Positions 45,483 through 54,455 of a stretch of DNA of 64,000 bases are shown here, piece by piece (position 1 is the first letter of the stretch; each line of letters begins with the position of its first letter). The stretch comes from Anaerohalosphaeraceae bacterium. Its GTDB lineage: Bacteria; Planctomycetota; Phycisphaerae; Sedimentisphaerales; UBA12454. The DNA is taken from assembly GCA_021108375.1 (NCBI GenBank), contig JAIORA010000048.1:1-64000 (forward strand), read 5' to 3'. The notes beneath the pieces were generated by a model. It worked only from the letters and a program-made list of their open reading frames with translations, ran no database searches and was not told the DNA's origin. The translations under genes and the position numbers were made by a program.

Positions 45483-46373
45483 CTATTTAGGCTCAATGTC
45501 CGGCATTTCCTTCAGCAGCTTAAATGGTGCCGCATCAGCCGGTAGCACAACCGTTGCCCTTTGTTTGAGGGTATTTTTAAGCGTCTCAATTTCTCGCAAA
45601 AACATCGCAAATTCCGGGTCAGCTTCAAGCATCTTATAATACTGCGCCGCCTCGGCATCACCTGAACCCATTATCGCTTTTGCACGGGCATCTGCCGCAG
45701 CCAGTAGCTCTTTAACTTTGCTCTCTGCATCGCTTCGTATTCTTGTCGCCTCGGCATTACCCTCTGCCAACGTAGCATCTGTCTTCCTCTGCCTGTCCGC
45801 TTTCATCCGTTCAAAAACATCCTTGGTAACATTCTCACTAACACCTAACCGCTCAATTCCAACCGCCGCAACTTTAATGCCGTATGTATCCCTGAGAGAT
45901 TCATCAAGCATCTTTGCCATTTGCTCTTCTATTTGGCTGAACTTAATTTTTTCTCTGTTAATGTTAACTAACTCGCTGAAATAATGCCGACCAACAACTT
46001 CGTTCTGTGCAGCCCTGAGCCTGTCTTTGAGGGTCTTTTGAGCACCTGCCATATCACCGACAGAAATCTGAAACTGTTTAGGCTCAGCGATTTGCCAAAG
46101 CATATAACTCTTAACGATAACCGGCTCGCCGCCTTTGGTGGTGGTTTCTTCTTCAACTCCTTCAAAAATCTGGAGTCTGGCATCGTACTTTTGCAGCGTC
46201 TGAATAGGTGCGGGCCATTTCCAGTTCCATCCGGGGGACGTTATTTCTCTGGTCGGGTCGCCGAACGTCATAACCAACGCGTTTTCGGTTTGGCGAACCT
46301 GAAAAGAAACCAGATACAAAACCATTACACTTATAATGCCAACAATAAGAATTCCCAATGCAACATTTTTCAT
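45483..46373 (-). CDS. SPFH-domain membrane protein (HflC-like)
   Basis: 296 aa. N-terminal membrane segment (GILIVGIISVMVLYLVSF) followed by the SPFH domain (VRQTENALVMTFGDPTREI, SPGWNWKWPAPIQTLQKYD) and a helical tail with RKTDATLAEGNAEATRIRSD, the typical HflC pattern. It probably forms a hetero-oligomer with the protein at 44164 and modulates FtsH-type proteolysis. No ftsH is in the window. Confidence 0.87.
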   Translation of the reverse strand: MKNVALGILIVGIISVMVLYLVSFQVRQTENALVMTFGDPTREITSPGWNWKWPAPIQTLQKYDARLQIFEGVEEETTTKGGEPVIVKSYMLWQIAEPKQFQISVGDMAGAQKTLKDRLRAAQNEVVGRHYFSELVNINREKIKFSQIEEQMAKMLDESLRDTYGIKVAAVGIERLGVSENVTKDVFERMKADRQRKTDATLAEGNAEATRIRSDAESKVKELLAAADARAKAIMGSGDAEAAQYYKMLEADPEFAMFLREIETLKNTLKQRATVVLPADAAPFKLLKEMPDIEPK

Positions 46374-46433
46374 TTTGTTTATTCCTGAATTTTTATTTTT
46401 AAAATTTTCTCTTTAACCTATCGCTCAATTTTG

Positions 46434-46507
46434 CCATTGTGAGGCCTGAAAGGCCACGGCAATCTCTTTTTTTTGAATCAGTGTAATCCGCGTAATCCGC
46501 GATTAAA
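46434..46507 (-). repeat. Dispersed repeat between SPFH genes
   Basis: A GAGGCCTGAAAGGCCACGGC hairpin (GATTGCC...CGCAATG family, inverted) is joined to ATCAGTGTAATCCGCGTAAT and ATCCGCGATTAAAT units. These are the same families as at 5.5, 20.1 and 24.7 kb. They occupy half of the 156-base gap. Confidence 0.7.
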
Positions 46508-46529
46508 TAATTTGTGTTTTCTTACACAT

Positions 46530-48563
46530 CTAAGGCACTGCTTCGATATCGTAAAGGCTCGGCACAAGTTTTTCCTGCAAATCGATAATTGTTACCTGCG
46601 TATCGCCTTCTGTCGCAACGATATACTTTCTGATATTCCCTATCGCCTCTTCCAGCATCCCCATCTTCAACTCGTGGGTATATATTTGTTCTGAGGAATT
46701 ATACGCTTTTAGCTGTCCTGCAAATCTCTTGCCCGTAGCCTCTGCCGATACAGATTTTTCATAGGCATAACTTTTAGCCGCACGCAGTTTGGCATAAAGC
46801 TCACCGCTGGCTAAAGCAAATTCAGTATCGAGTTGTGCCTTAATCTTTTCAGAATCTTTTTCTCCCCTGTTCGCCCCAAAAAGCTCTCCTGCCAATTTAT
46901 AGAGGCTATTTGCCGCTTTAACTGAGCCGACATTATTGGTCAGAATCTTATCCCGCTGAGCGATTGCCCACAAAATTTTAGCCTGCTTCTGCTGAACAGA
47001 GCCGATAACCGCCTGAAAATCTTTCGCCACATCTGGAGGCGGATGAAATCCCTGCATCCCCATAAACACTATTTCAACTCCGAGTCCCATCTCATCAGCA
47101 CGTTTTTGCACTATCGCAAGCAACTCTGCCGCTGCCCGACTCCTGCCCGCTCCTAACAGACTTTCCTGCGAATCGTCCATCTCGGATTCCGGCTCAACCC
47201 TTGAACCAGCCGCAAATTTTATCACCTCGCGATAACATATCGATTTAAGCACCTTCGCGCTGTCTTCGTAGTTATAAAGATAACTATGCAAATCAGAAAC
47301 TCGGTACTGCACCGGTACCGCCGCTCTGATTATACTAACCGGAACAGCGCCTTTTTCCTGTGATTCCTTGCTCTCGGACGCAACAAGCAGATTATACTCT
47401 TTCTTGTAATGTTCCTCTCCCCAAAGCAGTGGCCGTTTACTCAGCGTTTCTTCATCTTCCGGCACGAAGCCAATACTTATCTGCTGTATCTTTTGGGTCG
47501 GAAATTCATAAGCAATATCGAAAGGCCAGGGCAACTTTATCGTAAGCCCCGCACCAACCTGCCTCACCGCACCATTGGCATCGACAGGATTGCCCATCCG
47601 CTCTATCACCGCTTCATATCCCGGCGAGACTATCAGCAAACTGCTGGACAGGTAAAGCACAACAGTCGCAACCAGAATCAACGGAACAATTGCCCTTTCG
47701 AGTACCTTAAAAAACCAGGTCTGCGAAACTTTGAATCCGAACTGATAATCGATTGCCCCTGATGCTGTGTGAAGTATATTTCCAGGCGAAGCAAAAACCG
47801 CCAGAATCCTGCTGTCGAACGCGCAACTGCTGTACTGCCCTTTGAAACGGGGCCTGTATATATCCAGCAGGATATGGAGAGCCGCCTCTGCCCCAAGCAG
47901 CAGAATAATAATCGGCACTGCCCAGTTGAGTACTGTTATAACAATGTAAATTTTATACTGTCCCAACGCCAGACCGACAGCCGCTAAAAACGCCAACACC
48001 GCCACCGCCAGCAGATAACTTCCGCCTGCCCTTAATGGCCGCCATCGCTGCTCCTGCGACATTCCGGTCGCAAAAAGCGAAAACAAAAAGCTCAAAAACG
48101 CAATCGCAACCATAAGAACCGCCCCAAGCAAACGCGACGTACTCGGCTCTACAAATTCATTACCGGCTGCTATTCTTATGAGGTATATACCGATGCCGAT
48201 TTCATAAGCGGCTACAACTAATGAAAAGAAAGGCAGGAACCATTTCTCAAAAACGTTCAGGCGATTTTGAGCAACGGCGAACATCTCAGCATGATTTTTT
48301 TGAGCTTCAAAAATGGTATCACTACTGCCGCTTGCCGCCAGTTGAGCGGTATCAAGTTTCTCCTGCTCTGCAAGTTTGCGCAGATAGAACTGAACAACCA
48401 GAACCGCCCATATAATAACCGCCGCCAGTATTTGCCAGCTAAGGGCATAAAGGGCAAAAACATTCGTAACCCTGCTCAGTATTAGTACTGCCAGAAAAAA
48501 TATGATACTTACAATTAAGGCCGTAAGCGAAACTCCGCCGGCCTTTTTAGATGACATCTGCAT
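46530..48563 (-). CDS. Large polytopic SPFH-domain protein
   Basis: 677 aa. About seven to eight predicted membrane segments lie in the first ~310 residues (for example IVSIIFFLAVLILSRV and VLMVAIAFLSFLFSLFA). A segment VVLYLSSSLLIVSPGYEAVIERMG then starts an SPFH domain (~315-520) with AGLTIKLPWPFDIAYEFP. A helical region follows. It is far longer than HflK/HflC and encodes its own membrane domain. It is the first gene of three consecutive SPFH genes on the minus strand, which suggests a three-component assembly. Function unknown. Confidence 0.78.
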   Translation of the reverse strand: MQMSSKKAGGVSLTALIVSIIFFLAVLILSRVTNVFALYALSWQILAAVIIWAVLVVQFYLRKLAEQEKLDTAQLAASGSSDTIFEAQKNHAEMFAVAQNRLNVFEKWFLPFFSLVVAAYEIGIGIYLIRIAAGNEFVEPSTSRLLGAVLMVAIAFLSFLFSLFATGMSQEQRWRPLRAGGSYLLAVAVLAFLAAVGLALGQYKIYIVITVLNWAVPIIILLLGAEAALHILLDIYRPRFKGQYSSCAFDSRILAVFASPGNILHTASGAIDYQFGFKVSQTWFFKVLERAIVPLILVATVVLYLSSSLLIVSPGYEAVIERMGNPVDANGAVRQVGAGLTIKLPWPFDIAYEFPTQKIQQISIGFVPEDEETLSKRPLLWGEEHYKKEYNLLVASESKESQEKGAVPVSIIRAAVPVQYRVSDLHSYLYNYEDSAKVLKSICYREVIKFAAGSRVEPESEMDDSQESLLGAGRSRAAAELLAIVQKRADEMGLGVEIVFMGMQGFHPPPDVAKDFQAVIGSVQQKQAKILWAIAQRDKILTNNVGSVKAANSLYKLAGELFGANRGEKDSEKIKAQLDTEFALASGELYAKLRAAKSYAYEKSVSAEATGKRFAGQLKAYNSSEQIYTHELKMGMLEEAIGNIRKYIVATEGDTQVTIIDLQEKLVPSLYDIEAVP

Positions 48564-48775
48564 TAAGCTCGTTCCTTAATTTTACCCATACTATATACGT
48601 CAAATCCGTTTTCCGCTATCTGTGTTCGCTATGTTTACTATAAACTCTGCAGGGAATTTTGCAAAACAAAACACCTGACTGCGGAGTATACTATAAAGTT
48701 GCTTTACTACAAGCAATAAACCGTGTAATATATCGCCGGAACCACTGGTTGTATAGTCCTAATTTGGGAATAAAT

Positions 48776-49741
48776 ATGCTCGGCAAACTGCTATCTATCG
48801 CACATAACACATTCAGAGAAACCATCAGACAGCCCGTTTACGCTGTGATAATAGTCGCTGCGATTTTCCTCTTCATTGTGTCCCCATCGCTGACGATGTA
48901 CTCGCTTGACAACGACGACAAACTACTGCTGGAGTTGGGACTATCTACGCTGTTTATCGCGGGATTGTTCATTTCCATTTTTTCAGCCGCTAACTCCATC
49001 ACCGAAGAGGTGCAGACAAAAACGATAATCACCACCCTCTCCAAACCCGTCCCTCGGCCTATATTCATATTGGGCAAATACTTAGGAGTTGCTTCTGCCG
49101 TCTTCATCGCTCACTATCTCTTTACCTCAGCACATTTTATAGCAATCCGGCATGGCGTAATGTCAACCGCCAGCGACGAACACGATATGACCGTAGTACT
49201 AACCGCAACCGGAACTATCGGCCTGACAATCATCATAAGCGGCTTTTTGAGCTACTTTTACGATTCAAAATTCACCTCCACCGCCGTCATTACCGCCTCG
49301 ATTCTCACAACATTTTCGCTGATATTCCTGACATTCATCGACAGAGACTGGAAATACAACCCTGCCGGAAATGGCTTTGACATTTTTAACGTCTATGCCT
49401 CAGCAATGCTGTTTATTGCACTGTTAGCCATTTGTGCAATTGCACTTATGTTCGCTTCAAGGTTCAATATATTAATAACTTTAAGCCTTTGTATATGCGT
49501 TTTTTTACTGGGACTGATAAGCGATTACGTTTTCGGCAGATTCGCTGATACTTATTTATGGGCAAAAATCGGCAGAATGCTCGTCCCCAACCTCCAGACA
49601 TTCTGGATAACCGACGCAATCTACGAAAAAAGCCAAATACCTTTCAAATATGTACTTATGACCGCCTCTTACGGCCTGTCCTACACCATAGGAATCCTCT
49701 TTTTAACAATAGCACTGTTCCAGAAACGCCAGATTGGATAA
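48776..49741 (+). CDS. ABC-2 type transporter permease
   Basis: 321 aa from the ATG at 48776 with GGGA upstream; a longer reading frame from 48659 has no family resemblance before this point. It has the ABC-2 start (SIAHNTFRETIRQPVYAVII), about six membrane segments and the EEVQTKTIITTLSKPVPRPIFILGKYLG loop typical of NosY-like permeases. No ATPase gene is adjacent, so a partner must come from elsewhere; the ATPase at 40939 is a candidate only by proximity. Confidence 0.85.
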   Translation: MLGKLLSIAHNTFRETIRQPVYAVIIVAAIFLFIVSPSLTMYSLDNDDKLLLELGLSTLFIAGLFISIFSAANSITEEVQTKTIITTLSKPVPRPIFILGKYLGVASAVFIAHYLFTSAHFIAIRHGVMSTASDEHDMTVVLTATGTIGLTIIISGFLSYFYDSKFTSTAVITASILTTFSLIFLTFIDRDWKYNPAGNGFDIFNVYASAMLFIALLAICAIALMFASRFNILITLSLCICVFLLGLISDYVFGRFADTYLWAKIGRMLVPNLQTFWITDAIYEKSQIPFKYVLMTASYGLSYTIGILFLTIALFQKRQIG

Positions 49742-49765
49742 AATATCTCATTTGCTGATAAGATT

Positions 49766-50218
49766 ATGAACATAAGAAACGCAAAAATCAGGGACACCGA
49801 CACTATTCACAGCTTAATAGGTTTCTATGCTCAACTCGACAGAATGCTCTTTCGCTCAAAGGCACACATATACGAAAATCTGCAAATGTTCAAAGTCGCC
49901 GAGATTGACGAAAAAGTCATAGGCTGCTGCGCTTTGCAGGTCGTCTGGAAGGATTTGGCCGAAATAAAGTCCATCGCTGTCGCCGAGACACATAAAAACA
50001 GGGGCGTTGGCAAAACTCTCGTAAAAGCCGCAATCGAAGATGCCCGGCAGTTGGGCGTAGAGAAAGTCTTCGCTTTAACTCTTGAGCCTGAATTTTTCGA
50101 GAAAATCGGTTTTGCCAAAATTGACAAACAGCAGCTCCCGATGAAGGTCTGGAGCGATTGCGCTAAGTGCAACAAGCAGGACCATTGCGATGAAACCGCT
50201 GTGGAAATGCTGTTATAA
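49766..50218 (+). CDS. N-acetylglutamate synthase-like GNAT acetyltransferase
   Basis: 150 aa GNAT fold. Acetyl-CoA loop HKNRGVGKTL (76-85), SIAVAETH strand and FFEKIGFAKID near the end. The C-terminus KVWSDCAKCNKQDHCDETA with C132, C135 and C141 is typical of short ArgA-type acetyltransferases paired with ArgJ in other bacteria. It probably forms N-acetylglutamate to start arginine synthesis, fitting argC and argJ elsewhere in the window. The three cysteines may bind a metal. Confidence 0.82.
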   Translation: MNIRNAKIRDTDTIHSLIGFYAQLDRMLFRSKAHIYENLQMFKVAEIDEKVIGCCALQVVWKDLAEIKSIAVAETHKNRGVGKTLVKAAIEDARQLGVEKVFALTLEPEFFEKIGFAKIDKQQLPMKVWSDCAKCNKQDHCDETAVEMLL

Positions 50219-50245
50219 CAGCCTAAACCAGTACACAAAATGCTC

Positions 50246-51631
50246 TTATTTTTTGCCAACGCTCCTGGCAAAAAATATCAACAGCAGCCAGAATGTCATC
50301 GCCGCCAAAGCAATCAAAAGTACTGGCCACGCACCCATAATCGCAATCAGCGGAATAGCTGTACTCGTCCACAATCCGCCGCCCATAAAAGGCTCGTGCA
50401 TAATCTGCTTACAGGCAAAAGCATCGGCAGCCGGAGTTTCATAATCCGGGTCAACAACACGCAAAAGAAGCAGCCCCGTAGCTGTTACGCCCATCGATTG
50501 CCCAAGTTCTGCTATCGCTCGTTCAAACCACGCATCCGGCAGCATTCTCCTTGCAAGCACGCCTACACAAAAAACGTTCCACAATATCCCCGCAGCAATA
50601 AGAATCAGCAATGGCACAATCGCCGCTGCAACAACTTCGAGCTTAATCATCGCAATGGCCGCAACCACGAGAAAATCGAGCGAACTGTTCTGTATTCTTC
50701 GCATCAATCCCAGGTCGATAAGTTCGTGCTTATCAAAACGCTGCTCGAAAAACTGAACTATCAGCCCGCCGAGCATACACAGCGGAAACAGCGGAAAACC
50801 GCCAAGCAGTTTGTGCTTTGAGAGCCAGGGCGAAAAACTCTCTATTCCCACCAACCCTTGCTTTATCAGCATTCCCAAGCCGATTGCGATACCAACAACA
50901 ATAATATGCAGTGTAAATGATTCGATTGCATCGCTGCTGACAGTGAGCTTGCCGGCACTTGGCCTGCGGTCAACAGGTATGACACCAATCGAATCATCCT
51001 CAGCAGCCTCACTAATCGCCTGCGCTCGCCGCACATACCCTTTACACACCCCCCAATTAATAAGCACCATACCAATAAGAATTGCTGAAAGAATTCCTCC
51101 CGTTGCACTTGCAAGGGCAAAATCCTGCCCTGCAGGCCACCCGCGCTCAGCAAAAACCGGCCCCATAGCCGCCGCCGTGCCGTGACCACCCTCGAAACCT
51201 ACCGGCAGAATACCGGCAAACATTGATGGAAGCTCCGGATAAAGCCGCCCAAGCAAAACCACCCACAAGCCAAGCCCAACAACATACTGACCCCACGCGA
51301 CAACTTGACCATACGCTAACTGCGGGCCGGCACGTTTTGCCAACGATGATGCCTTAGGGAGTTTCACGCCAAGAAACAAACACGCAAACACGATATTGAT
51401 TAGCAGCCCGGGAATCTTACTCCACGGGGCCGACACATCCGAAATCGCTGAATTGAGCGTTGCCATCACTTCGCTGCGTCCCTGCAATAATGCAAAGACC
51501 TGAATAACGATAAGCCCAACCAGTCCACCAATTACACACGAGGGCAAATACAATTTCTGAAGCAGCCGAACCTTGCTCCGCAAAATATGCCCGACAACCA
51601 ACAAAACACATAACATCACAAATGAAAGCAT
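50246..51631 (-). CDS. Sodium:glutamate symporter (GltS/ESS family)-like transporter
   Basis: 461 aa with about eleven membrane segments. Two pseudo-symmetric halves are visible. The conserved GFEGGHGTAAAMG loop lies near residue 143, and a second re-entrant-like segment (SMGVTATGLLLLRVVDP) lies near 371. The family carries glutamate with sodium. The segment 210-240 is a hydrophilic central loop. A GGAG ribosome site precedes the ATG. The exact substrate is not certain. Confidence 0.85.
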   Translation of the reverse strand: MLSFVMLCVLLVVGHILRSKVRLLQKLYLPSCVIGGLVGLIVIQVFALLQGRSEVMATLNSAISDVSAPWSKIPGLLINIVFACLFLGVKLPKASSLAKRAGPQLAYGQVVAWGQYVVGLGLWVVLLGRLYPELPSMFAGILPVGFEGGHGTAAAMGPVFAERGWPAGQDFALASATGGILSAILIGMVLINWGVCKGYVRRAQAISEAAEDDSIGVIPVDRRPSAGKLTVSSDAIESFTLHIIVVGIAIGLGMLIKQGLVGIESFSPWLSKHKLLGGFPLFPLCMLGGLIVQFFEQRFDKHELIDLGLMRRIQNSSLDFLVVAAIAMIKLEVVAAAIVPLLILIAAGILWNVFCVGVLARRMLPDAWFERAIAELGQSMGVTATGLLLLRVVDPDYETPAADAFACKQIMHEPFMGGGLWTSTAIPLIAIMGAWPVLLIALAAMTFWLLLIFFARSVGKK

Positions 51632-51791
51632 ATCGTCTCCACAAAATTAATTCTCAGAAGTCCCGCCCATTCTAATAATTTTTGCAAAGTTTGTATAGTG
51701 TTGTTATTTATACTTTCATTATTTCCTCGATACATTCTGCTCTATAAATAGTCCTTTAAAACACATCAAAGCAGATGTTTTGAAAAAATAC

Positions 51792-51820
51792 TTGACATAT
51801 TATCAGACGTAGCATATACT
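51792..51820 (+). promoter_or_regulatory. Sigma-70 promoter of the first PEP-CTERM gene
   Basis: TTGACA (51792-51797) and TATACT (51815-51820) with a 17-base spacer, giving a leader of ~135 bases. Confidence 0.75.
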
Positions 51821-51826
51821 TTTCAG

Positions 51827-51926
51827 GCGGTTGTGAGAAAAGGAGAAACAGGTGCCAAGGAGAAGAATAATCGGAAATAGGTAAGCCCGTGATATAGATT
51901 GTATCTATATTGATGGGCTTTTTTTG
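51827..51926 (+). promoter_or_regulatory. Leader with attenuator-like terminator hairpin
   Basis: Two nested stems, AAGCCC/GGGCTT (51883-51888 with 51915-51920) and ATATAGAT/ATCTATAT (51892-51899 with 51903-51910), are followed by a seven-T run. The hairpin sits between the promoter and the gene start at 51962. The upstream part is purine-rich (AGAAAAGGAGAAACAGG at 51836-51852). No known riboswitch consensus was recognised. Confidence 0.55.
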
Positions 51927-51961
51927 TTTGTAGAACAAAACTATTTTAAAGGAGATGGAAA

Positions 51962-52744
51962 GTGAAAAAGGTAAATTGGTTATGGATATTGTGTTTGGCC
52001 TGTATTCTTCTCGCCGTAACGCAGGGTCGGGCCGAGTTTGTGCCGTTGTATTTTCATTACGACCATTCAGACTGTGAAGCCTATGCCGAGGTAGAGATTT
52101 TTGGTGATGGCGACTCGGCAATGGCAGATGAATGGGGGTGGGGTGAGTGGGATGCTTACGCAATGGCTGACACTTCTTTGCTTATCGAAGATCCTCCGGG
52201 GTCAGGGAATTGGTATGAGGCTACCGGAGGAACAAATACTGACACTTCCGTAGATTATTGGGAGGATTCCAGCAACGGATATGTAGAGTTAAACTCTTAC
52301 TCTAACGCTATGGGAGGCTCTGACAGCCCTTATGGCTCGTGGCACCGGGCAGAGGCAAGAGCTTCCATTGGTGGTTCTCTGGAAGTAGGTACGTCAGGCA
52401 GCTTTCCGGCTGGTGCTGGCGGGTTGAGTCTGGAAATCATCGTTGAAGAACTTTACGCTGGTTGGAATCCTGTATTCTCTGACTGGGAGTTGGAACTGTC
52501 CTCGGACGACCCACTTAACCCATTTAATATAGTAATGAATTGGGGGATTAGTATGGAAGAGATTATTCCGGTGCTTGCGGGACAGATTGTGAATGTAGAA
52601 TTCTGGTGCGAGGGAGGTACTGACGATATGGATATGTTTGACGCAGGTTCCGAATTCCTCGCTGGGTTCACTATCATTCCGGAGCCAGCTGCTATTTTGA
52701 TTTTTTCACTCGGCGGATTGATTTTAAGAAAACGTCGAAAATAA
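51962..52744 (+). CDS. PEP-CTERM sorting domain protein of unknown function
   Basis: 260 aa. GTG start with AAAGGAG upstream. Signal peptide VNWLWILCLACILLAVTQGRA, then a beta-rich, Asp/Glu/Trp/Gly-rich exported region without a recognised domain. The C-terminal PEP-CTERM signal is IPEPAAILIFSLGGLILRKRRK in outline: PEP motif, hydrophobic helix and basic end. Such proteins are processed by an exosortase and go to the cell surface or matrix; no exosortase gene is in the window. It is a single-gene unit ending in a terminator. Confidence 0.85.
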   Translation: MKKVNWLWILCLACILLAVTQGRAEFVPLYFHYDHSDCEAYAEVEIFGDGDSAMADEWGWGEWDAYAMADTSLLIEDPPGSGNWYEATGGTNTDTSVDYWEDSSNGYVELNSYSNAMGGSDSPYGSWHRAEARASIGGSLEVGTSGSFPAGAGGLSLEIIVEELYAGWNPVFSDWELELSSDDPLNPFNIVMNWGISMEEIIPVLAGQIVNVEFWCEGGTDDMDMFDAGSEFLAGFTIIPEPAAILIFSLGGLILRKRRK

Positions 52745-52767
52745 ATATCTTTACTTGAAGTGTTCTA

Positions 52768-52797
52768 AAGGACTGCAAAACAGCAGTCTTTTTTTTT
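52768..52797 (+). terminator. Intrinsic terminator after the PEP-CTERM gene
   Basis: GACTGC (52771-52776) pairs with GCAGTC (52783-52788), extended by A-T/G-T pairs, followed by nine T. It abuts the convergent thiC stop. Confidence 0.8.
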
Positions 52798-54097
52798 ATC
52801 TACTCAGTGCCTCAATTTCCTTATTTATCCTCACGCTGCACCAGTTTCTGCCGCACATCGTGCAGAAGTCCGCATCGACAGCGGTTGGCATATTGCTTTT
52901 TTCGCAGGCGGCTTCGTGCATTTTTTGTGCTCCTGCCGGGTCGAGCGATTCGCTAAGGTGCGTTTCCCAGTCGAGTTTAGCTCTGGCGGTGCTTAGCCTA
53001 CGGTCTCTGCCTGCGGCACCGGGATGATGGCGGGCAATGTCAGCGGCGTGTGCTGCAATTTTTGTGGCGATTACTCCCTGCCGCACGTCTTCGACATCGG
53101 GCAGTCCGAGGTGTTCGCGCGGCGTTACATAGCACAAAAACGATGCACCGTAGAAGCCTGCCGCAACTCCGCCCATAGCGCTTGTGATATGGTCATACCC
53201 CGGTGCGATGTCCGTTACCAACGGGCCGAGTACATAGAACGGTGCGCCGTTGCAGTATTCCTGCTGCAGTTCCATATTCTTTTGTATCTGGTCGAAGGGT
53301 ATATGACCGGGACCTTCTACCATTACCTGGCAGCCTCTTTCCTGCGCTCTTGCCGTCAACTGGCCGAGAGTTTTAAGTTCCGCAATTTGAGCCTCATCGG
53401 TCGCATCGGCAATACAGCCGGGCCGCAAGCCATCGCCGAGCGAGAAGCATACATCGTATTGAATCATTATATCGCAGATATCATCGAAAATTTCGTAGAG
53501 CAAATTCTGACGATTGTAGTGAAGCATCCATTTAGCCATCAGTGCTCCGCCTCGGCTAACGATTCCGCAGACCCTTTTGGCCGCCATCGGCAAATGTTCC
53601 CGGAGCAGACCGGCGTGTATCGTAAAAAAGTCAACACCCTGAATGGCCTGTTTTTCGATTGTCTTCAATACTATTTCCGCTGTAATATCTTCAATATCGC
53701 GGTCGAGTATAACTTCGTAAATTGGCACGGTGCCGAACGTAACAGGGCAGTTGGCGAGCATCTGTTTTCTAACTTTGTCGAGGTCGCCGCCAGTACTGAG
53801 GTCCATCATTGCATCTGCCCCGGCATCGAGTGCGGTTTTGAGTTTTTTCAGTTCATCTTCTATGCCTGAATTTGTACTGCTCGTGCCGATATTGGCATTG
53901 ACTTTTATCGAAGCTGCTCGACCGATAGCGGTCGGGACAAGGTTCGATTGCAAATGGATTCTGTTTGCCGGTATAACCAACCGACCGGCTGCTATTTCGG
54001 TCAGAACAGTATCTTCGGAGAGATTTTCGTTTTTCGCGACAATCTTCATTTCCGGCGTTATTTTGCCCAGTCGGGCGTTTTGTAATTGCGTTGCCAT
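52796..54097 (-). CDS. thiC: Phosphomethylpyrimidine synthase
   Basis: 433 aa radical-SAM enzyme converting aminoimidazole ribotide to hydroxymethylpyrimidine phosphate for thiamine. The C-terminal cluster motif CTMCGRNWC (C-x2-C-x4-C) is intact near residue 412. Family motifs PTAIGRAASIKVNANIGTS, MDLSTGGDLDKVR, SLGDGLRPG and GPGHIPFDQI are present. It lacks the long N-terminal extension of plant and some bacterial ThiC. It is controlled by the TPP riboswitch and terminator just upstream. Confidence 0.96.
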   Translation of the reverse strand: MATQLQNARLGKITPEMKIVAKNENLSEDTVLTEIAAGRLVIPANRIHLQSNLVPTAIGRAASIKVNANIGTSSTNSGIEDELKKLKTALDAGADAMMDLSTGGDLDKVRKQMLANCPVTFGTVPIYEVILDRDIEDITAEIVLKTIEKQAIQGVDFFTIHAGLLREHLPMAAKRVCGIVSRGGALMAKWMLHYNRQNLLYEIFDDICDIMIQYDVCFSLGDGLRPGCIADATDEAQIAELKTLGQLTARAQERGCQVMVEGPGHIPFDQIQKNMELQQEYCNGAPFYVLGPLVTDIAPGYDHITSAMGGVAAGFYGASFLCYVTPREHLGLPDVEDVRQGVIATKIAAHAADIARHHPGAAGRDRRLSTARAKLDWETHLSESLDPAGAQKMHEAACEKSNMPTAVDADFCTMCGRNWCSVRINKEIEALSR

Positions 54098-54112
54098 AAT
54101 ACGGCTCCAGAA

Positions 54113-54150
54113 TAAAAAAAGGGTCAGCTTTCGAGCGAAAGCGACCCTTA
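54113..54150 (-). terminator. Terminator of the thiC TPP riboswitch
   Basis: On the minus strand AAGGGTCGCTTTCG pairs with CGAAAGCTGACCCTT, followed by seven T. It lies between the aptamer and the thiC start, the layout expected for transcriptional control by thiamine pyrophosphate. Confidence 0.85.
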
Positions 54151-54171
54151 AAATAATAATTTCCGTTTTAA

Positions 54172-54268
54172 TCGCTTCCTACGCAGTTTTTTCCGCGTTT
54201 AACGAAATATCCTGTTCAGGTTCAAAGGGTTTTTTCTCAGGCTTTTTTCGGCCACCCCTGCTTTTGGT
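54172..54268 (-). promoter_or_regulatory. TPP riboswitch (THI element) of thiC
   Basis: On the minus strand the conserved parts occur in order: CAGGGGTG, GCCTGAGA, CCCTTTGAACCTGAACAGG, then CTGCGTAGGAAGCG. These match the TPP aptamer core (CUGAGA and ACCUGA-N-GG boxes). Binding of TPP should favour the downstream terminator. Confidence 0.92.
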
Positions 54269-54269
54269 G

Positions 54270-54298
54270 AGTATAGAACAGCCCAAGGCAAAAGTCAA
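54270..54298 (-). promoter_or_regulatory. Promoter of the thiC transcript
   Basis: On the minus strand TTGACT (54293-54298) and TATACT (54270-54275) are 17 bases apart, directly upstream of the TPP aptamer. Confidence 0.75.
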
Positions 54299-54328
54299 AA
54301 AAAATAAAGGGCAACTCTAATAATTGCA

Positions 54329-54390
54329 TTAGAAGCCGAGTAGCGGAAGCTGCCGGAATGTTTTTTTGACACGGATTAGTGCAGATTTTC
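54329..54390. repeat. Dispersed repeats upstream of the coiled-coil gene
   Basis: An inverted copy of the GCTCGGCT element (AGCCGAGTAGCGGAAGCTGC) is followed by a GACACGGATTAGTGCAGATT unit. Both families occur in other intergenic spaces of the window. Confidence 0.6.
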
Positions 54391-54455
54391 TCTTGCTTTT
54401 TCACGCCAAAAGCGATATTGATTATGTGTACTTATGATGCAAATTGGAACGATTT

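Noticed and set aside
50195-50215. CATTGCGATGAAACCGCTG resembling the GATTGCC...GAAACCGCC repeat
   Set aside because: It lies inside the acetyltransferase gene and encodes the conserved HCDETA segment of that family, so the similarity is probably chance.
51827-51961. Leader as a cyclic-di-GMP or glycine riboswitch
   Set aside because: The conserved core motifs of these classes are not present; only a terminator hairpin and purine-rich sequence are visible.
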